In this document: in pieces, positions 44,232 through 54,018 of the stretch
Numbering within the stretch: the first letter of the stretch is position 1
Layout: each line of letters starts with the position of its first letter
Source of the DNA: Leptidea sinapis
Taxonomy: Eukaryota; Arthropoda; Insecta; Lepidoptera; Pieridae
Length of the DNA: 64,000 nucleotides
Assembly: GCF_905404315.1 (NCBI RefSeq)
Contig: NC_066270.1
Span: forward strand, 12,480,001 to 12,544,000
Direction of reading: 5' to 3'
Notes under the pieces: model-generated
Database searches by the model: none
Told to the model about the DNA's origin: nothing
Seen by the model: only the letters and a program-made list of their open reading frames with translations
Translations under genes and position numbers: made by a program

Positions 44232-44662
44232 GGTGCTCTGTGAACGGCTGGATCACTTGGCGTTGCGTAGAGACGTCGCTTCATTGTGTGTACCGCATTT
44301 ATCACGGGGAGTGTTCCAAAGAGATCTTTAACCTGATTCCCGCCGCCAAATTCCACCTTCGCATGACACGCCACAAGTGAAGATATCATCCTTACCATCT
44401 GGATGTGTGGCGGTTCTCCACAGTGCGGTTTTCAAGAAGCTTTCTTCTACGTACTACAAAGCTGTGGAATGTGCTTCCTTGTGCGGTGTTTCCGGGACGA
44501 TACGGCATGGGTACCTTCAAAAAAAGCGCGTACACCTTACTTAAAGTTCAGCAACGCTCCTGTGATTCCTCTTGTTTTGCATGAAAATGTGGGTGGGGGT
44601 GATCACTTAACACCGAGAGACCCGTACGCTCGTTTGTCCTCCTATTCTATGAAAAAAAAAAT
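44232..44662 (+). mobile_element. Family A LINE, copy A4, 5'-truncated
   Basis: Starts at the code for VLCERLDHLALRRDVASLCV and runs to the shared 3' UTR and an A-run ending near 44660. A 5-bp deletion (TGTGTGTACCGC against TGTGTGTCTTCTACCGC) breaks the frame. Dead copy. Confidence 0.88.
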
Positions 44663-44756
44663 GTCACAGGTTAGTCTTAATATCATGTATCAGGTATATC
44701 TTGTCCAACTCTTAGGTTGTTGTACCTGAGACTTAAACAAGACATTCCAAGATTTA

Positions 44757-44925
44757 TAAACCATGCGTCGCTCGAATGGTTGGCTTAGTTTGTAAGAGCC
44801 CTTCGAAGGAACCCGAGGGGTCGCGGTTTCAAGTCCCGCATCGTTCATAAATTTTGGTTACAAATTTAATTTGTATAATTAATCCCAGAAGTGAGCTATA
44901 TCACTTTGGAAATAACAAATTGTTT
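44757..44925 (+). mobile_element. tRNA-derived SINE T, copy 2
   Basis: Head: ATGCGTCGCTCGAATGGTTG, GCTTAGTTTGTAAGAGCC (A-box), GAACCCGAGGGGTCGCGGTT, TCAAGTCCCGC (B-box GGTTTCAAGTCC). Body: ATCGTTCATAAATTTTGGTT and AATCCCAGAAGTGAGCTATA. The clearest copy of this family in the window. Confidence 0.7.
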
Positions 44926-45337
44926 TGATAATTTATTTTAATACAGTTTCTTCTTTGAAACTTTTATGAAATTTTTTATATTTACAATGCAACTTCGAGT
45001 AAAATTCATGTTATATTGGATGTAACATATTACAAACTTATTTGTTATGGATTTTACAGAAATTGTAAAATACTTTACTAGATTTAAAAGTGGCCGTTGA
45101 GTTTCTTGTGTGTTATTCTCACGAGCTCTACTTTTTCCGAACATATAGAAGATTCAGTAATTTAAAATAAATATTTATAATTTCTAATAATAGCCTGATT
45201 GAATTAAGTCTATTTGACTTTATCATTATTTCGTGTGTATGTCGTTCAACAATGGCTTATATTTACATTTATAACCGACAGGTGGCGCGAACATAAACTT
45301 TCCCACAATCTACAGGTATAGTTATTGCAGTTGCAGT

Positions 45338-45522
45338 TAGTAAGTCTTTTGTTGGGCGATGTAAATGCTTCTACAATATGATCCCAGAAAATGTACAAAA
45401 CAAATGTGTTACGAAATTTAAAAGAATTGTAAAGAAACGTTTGTGTGTGGGTGGTAGTTTTTGACGTTCAATGAGTGATTTTAAATCCTATTTTGAATAA
45501 AAATATTTGAATTTAATATAGT
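45338..45522 (+). mobile_element. Family D LINE 3' end with internal deletion
   Basis: TAAGTCTTTTGTTGGGCGAT (SFVGRC), CCAGAAAATG, GTTACGAAATTTAAAAGAAT, then CGTTTGTGTG joins directly to GGTGGTAGTTTTTGACGTTC of the 3' UTR. About 170-180 bp present in other copies is missing at the join. Confidence 0.8.
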
Positions 45523-46094
45523 GCAATACTACATCTCCCCAAAATAATTTTATGATTATACAAGGGTTAGTAGCAATTTCTCAATTTAATTTTTAAATTC
45601 CACTTTAGTGGCTCAACCTGAGGAAAATTTTGAAATTTTCTTACGCGTTCTTACAGAGACGTTCAGATTCGGCTGGTAGTTCTACAAATTCAAATAGGAT
45701 TGCTAAGCACAAATTCCTGAAATCATATTTAATGATTCTATTAAAAACGATGTCTATGGCAAAAATAACTAGAAAATCATTTTTCAAACTCTGTCCCGTT
45801 GGTAACAAGTGGAAATTTATGTAAATGCCTTAAATCGCAGCTAGTTTCATCGAATCCTTTGGGATTTGTACGCATTTCACGAGTTAAGGCAAACATTTAT
45901 TTACCTTTGAAAGAAGTAAGACTTATATTTTCATCTGCAGAGAGTTCATGTCTGCTATGCTACGTTGTAATCAGTATAGTGCGCATTTTTGTCAAAAAAT
46001 ATATTTGGGGTTAAAGTATGAAATTGCCGATTTGTACTGAAAAATTGAAATTATTTTTTTATTTAATTAGCATATTTGTTTGATCAAAATAATT
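45523..46094. other. Spacer
   Basis: Frames at 45630-46014 (plus) show no recognised family. Nothing else seen. Confidence 0.35.
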
Positions 46095-46640
46095 ATCATT
46101 ATTATCTATAGATAGGACTGTGGTGATCTAGATTCGACACACTGTGTGAAAGCATTTTGTACTGCATTCTGAGAAGAAAACTTTTTATCACGTAGAAAAT
46201 TATCCGAATCACGAAAAAAAAAGTAGTCCGTTGGAGCACCGGTCCTGCGAATACTGAGGGTGACGAATGGTTTCTAATTGCAATTGTTGTAGAGTTAAAA
46301 CGGTTTCTCGTGCTATATGAGGTTTCGCGTTATCATGGAGCAATAATGGTGAAGATCGATTCATGAGTCGGGGCTGTTTCACTGCTAGTTTTGCTATCAT
46401 TGTTCGAAGTATGGTACAGTAGACATTTGCCGGACAAGCAATTGTCACCAGATCTGATAAATCTATAGTGAATAAAACCATGCTGAGACCATCAAACAAA
46501 TTTTATTGGTAAGGTTTGCTTTAGGACATTGTTGCGGTGTTTGAACTGATGTCAGCCATTGCATTTTTCACTTACGGTTATCGTAAAGATTCCACTTCTC
46601 ATCGTATGTGACAATTCGATGCAATATTCCTTAATTTCTG
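46095..46640 (-). pseudogene. Mariner transposase, C-terminal two thirds
   Basis: Minus strand: RIVTYDEKWNLYDNR (first catalytic Asp), WLTSVQTPQQCPKANL, then ANVYCTILRTMIAKLAVKQP, RLMNRSSPLLLHDNAKPHIA (second Asp), HPQYSQD (third Asp, 34-residue-type spacing) and DNFLRDKKFSSQNAVQNAFT. This is the catalytic domain of an irritans-like mariner. At least three frameshifts or stops. The N-terminal DNA-binding part is missing. Confidence 0.88.
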
Positions 46641-46840
46641 TATCGATTCAACAAGGCAACACGCGTTTATTTCTGCAGATCAGTCAAATCATGACCCATT
46701 TTTCATATTTTTTATTTTATTGATTTGACGAAAATGAGTCAATATTATTGGTAAGGTAACAATATTTTAATCTTAGATCTAATCACTTTTGAGCAATGCA
46801 CGCATACTAACACAAAGTGACATAAAACTCGCAAGTGTTA

Positions 46841-47392
46841 GGCCCGGTTTCCACCAAAGCGGAGAGGAGATGTGAGCTTCTTTATAGCAACGCTTTCGGG
46901 CGTGCGAGGCGCGGGGAGAAGGCAGCGGGGAAAAGGGCGCGGGTCGCCCGGCCTACCGCCTACGTATCCGCCGCGCCACTTGATCGCTCGACGCGGCACA
47001 AAATCAAAGAAAAATGAGAGATATCCTCTCTTCTCCGCTTGATCCATTTCCAAGCGGAGAGGAGATGTGTTAATTCAAATTCAAATATTTTTATTCAAAA
47101 TTGGATGTGACATCACTTATAGAAAGTCAAAAAAACTACCACCCATTCCAAAATGAATGCCTCAGGCCTGAGAAGAACGGGCGCAACAAACTCAGCGGAG
47201 TTTTTTTTTCATCAAAAAATATGTTTACATAGTAATATTGTACAATTAAGCTTAATATTGTGTATCGTTGTGGTATCATTAAGCAAGTACTTTATGTTAT
47301 AGTAACATAAATGTAAGCCACATCAAATAACGAAATCTGATTGGTTATCAAAACGCATCTCCTCTCCTCTCCGCTTTGGTGGAAACCGGGCC
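46841..47392. mobile_element. PIF/Harbinger-type MITE with nested LINE
   Basis: Terminal inverted repeats of 30 perfect bases begin GGCCCGGTTTCCACCAAAGC (46841) and end GCTTTGGTGGAAACCGGGCC (47392). They are flanked by TTA on both sides (46838-46840 and 47393-47395), the 3-bp TWA target duplication typical of PIF/Harbinger. The left interior (46890-47010) is strongly GC-rich. A family D LINE end sits inside. No transposase. Confidence 0.92.
47072..47330 (-). mobile_element. Family D LINE 3' end nested in the MITE
   Basis: On the plus strand: TTCAAATTCAAATATTTTTA, GTGACATCACTTATAGAAAG, CTACCACCCATTCC, GGCCTGAGAAGAACGGGCGC, then TATGTTATAGTAACATAAAT: the reverse complement of the 3' end at 42085-42355. 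Confidence 0.88.
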
Positions 47393-47479
47393 TTAGACGT
47401 AGCTTGTCATGCGTAATAAAGTAATAATCTGGCCTGTTTTCATTGAGTGTCTAACAACAAGAAGCTCTGCTATAGACGT

Positions 47480-47875
47480 ATAAATAATTCTTAGACCTTA
47501 ATACTAAATCTTAGATTCAAATTCCCCTTGCGTTTTATATTATACATTCAGTTTAATATTATTAAGAGGATTGCGGTAAAAGGGTAAACTTGTTTTATAT
47601 AAAAGCACCGACGATACAGAGCAATGAAATATAGATATAATGTTCTTTAGTTACGATATAGAAATCGGTAAATATGCGGTCGGGAGCACATCAAATGCTT
47701 AAGTTTTTCCTTGTTTATGAGTATTTGAAAACTTTACCGTTTTAGATATTACTTCACAAATATATTCCAAGTCGTGCATTGCTTACGAAGATGTTATACA
47801 TAACTTAAAGAAGGTCATGTATCAACAAGTTACTGTTAATGTTTATAGATCGTGTATTAGATATTGATGAGCTCC
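47480..47875 (-). repeat. Inverted block P6 (right)
   Basis: Partner of 27750-28120. Confidence 0.92.
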
Positions 47876-48120
47876 TAAAAATATGAGCGACGACTCATTT
47901 GATCAAGAGAAAAATTTTAATAACAAATTCTAATTGCCGAAACTCTTATTCCTTATATTTTTAATTATTCAACGGCAAAAAAGTTCTCGCGCGCTCGTTA
48001 CTCGTAATAAATCCCCATTGGAAAAATTGCCAATATTCTTAATATGTTATGCTATTGTCAAGTAACATTTTTTCGAAAATCTGTAAACTTAATTGAATGA
48101 AGAGAGAGAGAGAGACAATG
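47876..48120. other. Spacer
   Basis: Ends in a short GA-rich run (AGAGAGAGAGAGAC). Nothing recognised. Confidence 0.3.
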
Positions 48121-48310
48121 AAGAGACGAGCGGGACATTCAGCTGATGGTAATTGATACGCCTTGGCCATTTTAATGCAGTGCTACTCAGGATTCTTAAA
48201 AAACCCAAAAATTCTGAGCAGCACTATTTGCGCTCGTCTCCTTGAGACATAAGATGTTAAGTCTCGTTTGCCCAGTAATTTAACCAAAATGCCCTTCTAG
48301 CCAAAACATG
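48121..48310 (-). mobile_element. Short retroposon S, copy 5 (head-truncated)
   Basis: From CATTCAGCTGATGGTAATTG through the core hairpin to GTAATTTAACCAAAATGCCC; the head is lost. It abuts copy 6 head-to-head. Confidence 0.85.
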
Positions 48311-48589
48311 AGTGGGGGGCTCCTTTGCACAGGATGGACCGATTAAGGCTACCACAACGGTGCCTTTTTCTGCCGTGAGCAGTAATATGTAGACATTATT
48401 GTGTTTTGGTTAGAAGCAGCGTTGCTAGTTAAATTACTGGGCAAACGAGACGAGCGCAAATAGTGCCGCTCAGAATTTTTGTGGTTTTTCAAGAATCCTG
48501 AGCGTCACTGCATTGTAATGGGCAGGGCGTATCAATTACCATCAGCTGAAGGTCCTGCTCGTCTCGACCCTTATTTTCATAAAAAAAAT
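48311..48589 (+). mobile_element. Short retroposon S, copy 6
   Basis: AGTGGGGGGCTCCTTTGCAC to GCTCGTCTCGACCCTTATTT and an A-run ending near 48588. With copy 5 it forms an inverted pair of nearly 190 bp per arm. Confidence 0.88.
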
Positions 48590-48949
48590 ATTCTGCTACT
48601 GTTTAACACGAGTCTGTATAATCTTCTCGACAACACTAAGTACAGTTGTTTGGCTCAAGCCCAGAAGCACAACAAGAATTAAAGTGGAACAACATTATGT
48701 TAATTATTATTATCTTTGTTCTGTCCTTTAATGTTATTTACATTTTATTATTTTCAGTGCTATAGTGGATTTACCGTTGTTGAAACAGCTTTATTGATTA
48801 GGAATCATTAAATGGACTCACAAAATTAAATTATACGCATAACAGTAACTATACGCATGCATTAGTAACAATATTTTAATGTATAATAACAAATTTTTAT
48901 AACTCAATTAATTTGTAAACAGTAATTTTACATATATTATTATTCTTCC
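48590..48949. other. Spacer
   Basis: Nothing recognised. Confidence 0.3.
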
Positions 48950-49100
48950 TTAGCCAAACATTTTGCCATTTACTGTTAACAACGAAGGAAGACCACACTC
49001 TCTTATAACAGTAGAAGAATCACAAGATTGTTGTTGATTAAGGGTCGAATAAACGTGCGGATGAAATAAAAACCCGAAAACACATGGCGGAACAAGACTG
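48950..49100 (-). pseudogene. Possible LINE C-terminal end (family A relative)
   Basis: The minus strand reads NQQQSCDSSTVIRECG, closely resembling the SCDSSGVA.ECGRR end of family A, and at DNA level TCTTGTGATTCTTCTACTGT resembles the family A sequence. Upstream and downstream sequences do not match family A, so a distant subfamily is likely. Confidence 0.45.
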
Positions 49101-49341
49101 TGGCTGGCGAGGGTCATCCGAGGTTTAAGTATCCTTATTTTGCTCAATTCATCTCATTATTGGCTGCAAATTCATTTCTTGTATGCTTTGTTCGACTCTT
49201 GAACCTATGATAAGTTCCTATGAATGAAATCAAATAACTAAAAAATACTAACAAAAATTACTTTATTTCATTATAATTACTAATCCACTAAACAAAATGT
49301 TACTTAGTTCATAGGAGCAAATAAAAAGGCTTTTATTTTAT
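49101..49341. other. Spacer
   Basis: TGTATGCTTTGTTCGACTCT near 49181 resembles the terminal repeat of the next MITE. Otherwise nothing. Confidence 0.35.
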
Positions 49342-49533
49342 TATGCTTTGTTCAACTCTTAGGTTGTGGCTTCATCTACAGGATCACTTTAAAACATAAC
49401 AAATTGTTTAGATTAGCAATCATCAACATCTCAAATAAATTTCCTAATATGCAAATATTGGGGTTGAGCAGGTTATCAACTGAAAAGTAGATCTTGTAGA
49501 TGAAGCCACAACTTGAGAGATGAACAAAGCATA
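49342..49533. mobile_element. MITE with ~45-bp terminal inverted repeats
   Basis: TATGCTTTGTTCAACTCTTA, GGTTGTGGCTTCATCTACA at the left pairs with TGTAGATGAAGCCACAACTT, GAGAGATGAACAAAGCATA at the right. Total length is about 192 bp. Interior GGTTGAGCAGGTTATCAACT recurs inverted at 22310-22375. No target duplication is evident. Confidence 0.85.
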
Positions 49534-49550
49534 CAAGATTTTATGACGAT

Positions 49551-49680
49551 ACATCACTCAAACGGTTGGATCAATTGGAAGAGCACTCGCTCGGCGTTCA
49601 TAAAATTTTGTTGTCAAATCTTATTTGACTATTAATTATATTTTTAGTTGAAAAATAATTTGAATCCCAATGTTACGATG
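49551..49680 (+). mobile_element. tRNA-derived SINE T, copy 3
   Basis: CATCACTCAAACGGTTGGAT, CAATTGGAAGAGCACTCGCT (A-box), then CGTTCATAAAATTTTG. The B-box half is deleted. Placed directly after the MITE. Confidence 0.6.
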
Positions 49681-50162
49681 ACTGCAATAAAACTTATTCC
49701 AGTATTATATTTTGTTCTTCATCTCGATTTAAACTTTTGTAATGGCCACCGAATATGAATGTTGTCAGCTTACAAGTATCTTAAATAGATATATATTTAA
49801 GATTGGGTTTCAGAAACTTTCATAAGTGAACGTAAAGAGTGTTTAACTGTCGCTTCTCTCTTCCTAAGAGTGGTCGTATTTGTCACGGCCTGGTGAGTTT
49901 TAACAAGCTCTTTTCTTACTTAGTATTAATCATAAAGTTGAAATTGTTAACTTTTCTGGATGGAATTTATTAACAGTTTATTGTGCAGATTTCAGTAGGT
50001 TTATATTTAATTGTCAAAATACAGGAAAAAGTGGTTCTTGTGATTAAGTGCTTTATTTCGGAATATTTTGGACAAAATATTAAAAGGTTTATTTTCCATA
50101 TATTTTTTTTTCATCCCATGTGGTTTATTGAAACTAAATCATACACGTAAAATATTTGTATA
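49681..50162. other. Spacer
   Basis: Nothing recognised. Confidence 0.3.
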
Positions 50163-50645
50163 AAAACGTATGCATATATAACATACTACCATGTTTAACT
50201 TATGGATCACAACTTGCCAAAATTCTATGGAAAGAAGCGTCCTACGTGTTAGATTGACAGAGATTGAGAGACAGAATGAAGCTGGAGGACATAAAAGAAA
50301 AATTAAATTTAAAAATGTAAGCAAAATTATTAAACAGCAAAAATGGCGATGGACAGGCCATATGATCAGAGACAATTCTGGAAAATGGACGAAAAAAGTG
50401 ACGGAGTGGTACCCCAGAAACGGAAAAAAAAAGAGGCAGGCAATCCAAATGATGGGAGGACGACATCCGAAACTTGGTCGGAAGCATGTGGACTCGTCTA
50501 GCCAGAGATAGAACGAATTGGAAAAATTTTGAGGAGGCCTATGTCGAGGGACACGCAGCAGGAAAAGTTTTTAATAATTAAGTTATGCAATATATTTAAA
50601 TGTAATGTTGCTGCAATAAAGGCTATTTTTATTTATTTATTATAT
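50163..50645 (+). pseudogene. RTE-like LINE polymerase C-terminus
   Basis: LPCLTYGSQLA, then MERSVLRVRLTEIERQNE, KIKFKNVSKIIKQQKWRWTG, HMIRDNSGKWTKKVTEWYPR, and in the next frame TRLARDRTNWKNFEEAYVEG. The pattern matches RTE-like tails (QRAMERSMLGVRL...KIKDV...KWxWAGHxAR...DGRWTxRxxEWxPR). The frame shift near 50495 breaks it. The 3' end is GCTGCAATAAAGGCT followed by TTTATTTATTTAT. Confidence 0.88.
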
Positions 50646-50939
50646 AGCATATATTTTACTATGCGATAATTTTCTATCTTTCTAATTATGTAAAAAATTA
50701 ATAAAGAGAAAACTTAGAACTCACTAAGATATGGGTTTTGAAGAAAAATCACATAAAAAAGAATAATTATTATCTTTTTACAAAAATAAATAAATTCCAC
50801 TTATTTCAACCATGAAACAATTCTCGCATTATTATTATTATCATATTGACAACTTAATAAGTCCATAAATAAAAAATCATTAACGTTGGAAATTTCAAAC
50901 AGAATAGTTGAATTAAGAAACTTCTCTTGTTTTATAGGC
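50646..50939. other. AT-rich spacer
   Basis: Nothing recognised. Confidence 0.3.
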
Positions 50940-51590
50940 TGTTGTAATATTAGCTGTTTATATATAGTATTGTCGCGTAGCAACGCTTCGACGTATATGA
51001 CGAGAGTTGTCAAACTTCAAGACATTGATAATTTCAACAGCTCCGTCAGCAATACTCGTAGCTTAAGCGTAAAAGTGTTTACTTTAGACGCTGTATACCC
51101 GGGTTCGATACAAATTCCTACCAGTGTATGGATTTTTTTGGGTTTTGTTAAAATAATGGAAATTTCTAGTAAGTTCAGGATCAAATCGAACAGAAAAAAA
51201 AGGTGTGGAAATTATGTAAGCAGAATAAAAATAGTTAAAAGAATTTTCTAGTACAATTTAAATTTAAATATGGAATTTTGAAAATAGAACAGATCCGGGG
51301 GTATATAAGCCGTACTAAGCGTGGCCTACGGCAGTTCTAGTTCTGACTCGAAAGTGTAAAGAAGAAGAAGAAGAAGAAAATAAGAAGTAGTGAAAAGTGG
51401 AAGTGTTCCATGAAGAAGAAGATAGAAGAGACTTAGTTTTCGGTGCGGTGTGACGCGTTGAAGGTACCGCCGCCCACAAGAGGATCAGCGGCAGACCGGC
51501 GAAGTGCAAGTTCAGAAAAAGTGAACGCAAATAAAGACTCGTTCCTATAAGCGGACTATTATTTCCAATCCCTGACCCACTCTCGTGTCA
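50940..51590 (+). mobile_element. Candidate solo LTR
   Basis: The segment can be read from TGTTGTAATATTAG to CTCTCGTGTCA (TG...CA). It has a TATATAAG box at 51302-51309 in a GC-richer context, a GGCAGTTCTAGTTCTGACTC stretch at typical start-site distance, a GAAGAAGAAG tract and AAATAAAGACTC near 51524. These are the parts of a retroviral-type LTR promoter and poly(A) region. No target duplication, partner LTR or gag/pol was found, so the limits are uncertain. Confidence 0.4.
51302..51309 (+). promoter_or_regulatory. TATA box in candidate LTR
   Basis: TATATAAG follows GGGGG, with a possible start region about 28-35 bases downstream. The clearest core-promoter-like element in the window. Confidence 0.45.
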
Positions 51591-51736
51591 GTATGATATA
51601 TAAATAGCTCACATTATCAACTGAAAGATTTATTATATTTTAAATATTTTATAGTTTAAAGTTAAACTTTTCAATAAATTGTATTCTACTACTAGATTTA
51701 ACAGTAACAGACATTATAATAAAATGATCTTCGTTA

Positions 51737-51832
51737 GCCATACTAAACTGCACTGCATTACATTGTCAGGGCGTATCACTAAACTTCGGGAGAATATCTT
51801 GCTTGTCTCATCACGTTATATAAAAAACTACT
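51737..51832 (+). mobile_element. Short retroposon S, tail fragment
   Basis: CACTGCATTACATTGTCAGG, GCGTATCACTAAACTTCGGG and CTTGCTTGTCTCATC correspond to the last third of the family, decayed. Confidence 0.6.
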
Positions 51833-51930
51833 ACAAATAATTTTAGTAGGTCCTAATTTAAGATTAATCCGATATTATCTTTGTATTTCACTGTTGAATT
51901 ACTATTTTCTTTATTTTATGTACAGTACTA

Positions 51931-52220
51931 TTTTTTTATTACGGTAAGGAAAGAGACGAGCAGGATGTTCAGCTGATGGTAATTGATAAGCCCTGCCCTT
52001 ATTCTTGAAAAACCTAATAATTCTGAGCGGCAATATAGTTGTGTTCGTCACCTTGAGACATAAGATGTCAAGTCACATTTGCCTAGTAATTTCACTAGCT
52101 ACGTCGCCCTTCAGACCAAGACACAGTAATGCGTACACATTACTGCTTCACGGCAGAAATAAGCGCCGTTGTGGTACCCATAATCTAGCCAGCATCCTGT
52201 GCAAAGGATGCGTCCCACTG
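51931..52220 (-). mobile_element. Short retroposon S, copy 7
   Basis: AGAGACGAGCAGGATGTTCA (tail side) to GCAAAGGATGCGTCCCACTG (head, 52220). A few dozen bases around the core hairpin are missing. Confidence 0.88.
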
Positions 52221-52264
52221 GTAGTCGTATGACGTACATAAGTAAATTTAAAAAGTAAAAATCT

Positions 52265-52490
52265 TTCGTTTCTGTCGCTATTCTAATTGAAGAACAAACG
52301 AGATTGTGTAAGTGATATTGTTAGAAGGTGAAGTGCTGTACACAATGGTTGCAGCGGTCTTACAATCTCACAAACACCTCACTACAAAGCAACACAATAG
52401 AGTCACATATTGTATTGTCTTCTCTGTGTTCTAATTACAGTTGTGAAGATTCAATTCGTGCAAGTTCGACATGTCCAATTAAATGTTGAC
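52265..52490 (+). repeat. Inverted block P5 (right)
   Basis: Partner of 24848-25065, with very high similarity. GTAAGT at 52308 and TTCTAATTACAG ending at 52440 bracket 133 bp. The flanking frame VSVAILIEEQTRL joined to VKIQFVQVRHVQLN is open, but it differs at several positions in the other copy. Confidence 0.9.
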
Positions 52491-52984
52491 AATAAAACAA
52501 AAGAGAAATTGTAAAGTATTCATTTATTCATGACAACAAAACATTAAATATAGTAAAATTAACAAATTTAAAAATACGGCGTCATTAAAAGGACACCCAC
52601 ACAGCATTTTTGGAATCGAAATAAGGATTACCCCAATTCCAACACTGATTTTCAGAAGGTACCTACCAAGTCGACCTGTTGACAGAAGCCGTAGACAACA
52701 TGGTTCCTTTATTTATAAGTCTTAAAAATGACCATCTACAAATATTACAAAAAGAGAAGAAACTAAATAGATGATAGAATTGTAATGGGAGTTTTAAGTT
52801 TTATTTTAGGATATATTGTGTGTTTTTTTTATTGTAGCTGTTTATTTTCTGATTATTATTATTTTATGCCTCTGAACACTTTTGTTTCTCTAATAGAAAA
52901 GATTTCAGTTTGTTTTTAAAAGAGAACAAAAAAAAGTAAAGATAACTATAAAAATTTATTTAAAGTATGTAGAATGCTACCAAT
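52491..52984. other. Spacer
   Basis: Nothing recognised. Confidence 0.3.
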
Positions 52985-53181
52985 TACCTTAAAAATTTAA
53001 TATTTACTTGCACTCCACCACCATGGCAGTCAAGAGCGTAGTTCAAGTCTGGTATGTCATGCTCACCAGACAAGGTCTACATCTGATGGTAAATACGAAG
53101 CACCTAGAGTTAAGAATTATTACGGAGATAGAATATTAAAAAAGAGAATCCCATATATATTAAATAGTTTACCAGTAGATA

Positions 53182-54018
53182 GAAGGTCGCGGAATGGGGT
53201 AAGTTGAACCTTGTCCAATTTAACCCCCAGAAGACTCAAGTTTGCGCGTTTACCACTAAAAAAACCCCATTTGCCGTATCACCGCTCTTCGAGAACACTT
53301 CCCTTAAAGCCTCGTCTAGTATCGGAATACTGGGTCTCAAAATCTCGAGCAATTGCCAATTCCGTGGCCATCTGGAGGGCAAAGCCAAACTGGCTTCAAA
53401 GAAACTGGGCGTCATAAATAGAGCACGGCAATACTTCAAGCCGGCCTACATTCTAGCGCTCTACAAAGCGCAGGTCCGGCCTCACATGGAGTATTGCTGT
53501 CATCTCTGGTCTGGCGCACCCCAGTATCAGCTCGATCCATTTGACCGCGTGCAACGCAGAGCAGCTCAAATTATCGGGGACCCAGTACTCTGTGAACGGC
53601 TGGATCACTTGGCGTTGCGTAGAGACGTCGCTTCATTGTGTGTCTTCTACCGCATTTATCACGGGGAGTGTTCCGAAGAGCTGTTCAACCTGATTCCTGC
53701 CGCCGAATTTCACCTTCGCACGACACGCCACAAGTTACGATATCATCCCCACCATCTGGATGTGTGGCGGTCCTCCACAGTGCGGTCAAGGAGCTTTCTT
53801 CCTCGTACCACGAAGCTGTGGAATGAGCTTCCTTGTGCGGTGTTTCCGGGACGATGCGACATGGGTACCTTCAAGAAAAGCGCGTACACCTTCCTTAAAG
53901 GCCGGCAACGCTCTTGTGATTCCTCTGGTGTTGCAGAAGAGTGTGGGCGGCGGTGATCACTTAGCACCAGGTGACCCGTACGCTCGTTTGTCCTCCTATT
54001 CCATAAAAAAAAAAAAAA
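53182..54018 (+). mobile_element. Family A LINE, copy A5, 5'-truncated
   Basis: Begins at the code for KVAEWGKL, runs to the shared 3' UTR and a 14-base A-run (54005-54018). The upstream palm domain is lost, as usual for 5'-truncated LINE insertions. No long target duplication is visible; at most 2-3 bases are shared by the flanks. Confidence 0.92.
53183..53956 (+). CDS. Truncated LINE reverse transcriptase, 257 codons, frame intact
   Basis: The frame is uninterrupted from KVAEWGKLNLVQFNPQKTQV through VCAFTTKK, LGLKISSNCQFRGHLEGKAK, LYKAQVRPHMEYCCHLWSGA, LDPFDRVQRRAAQI and WRSSTVRSRSFLP to SCDSSGVAEECGRR. It carries only the region after the catalytic YADD, so it cannot be an active polymerase. 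A 3-bp in-frame loss (STVRSRS against STVRFSRS) is the only obvious change from copy A1 besides substitutions and the 33 bp missing in A1. The intact frame argues for a young insertion. Any translation start is accidental. Confidence 0.85.
   Translation, partial: KVAEWGKLNLVQFNPQKTQVCAFTTKKTPFAVSPLFENTSLKASSSIGILGLKISSNCQFRGHLEGKAKLASKKLGVINRARQYFKPAYILALYKAQVRPHMEYCCHLWSGAPQYQLDPFDRVQRRAAQIIGDPVLCERLDHLALRRDVASLCVFYRIYHGECSEELFNLIPAAEFHLRTTRHKLRYHPHHLDVWRSSTVRSRSFLPRTTKLWNELPCAVFPGRCDMGTFKKSAYTFLKGRQRSCDSSGVAEECGRR

Noticed and set aside
44790..44850. tRNA gene within SINE T
   Set aside because: A- and B-box-like sequence is present but the cloverleaf arms do not pair; it is a SINE head.
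50886..51251. 121-codon plus frame overlapping the LTR candidate
   Set aside because: Low-complexity composition, no domain; likely chance.
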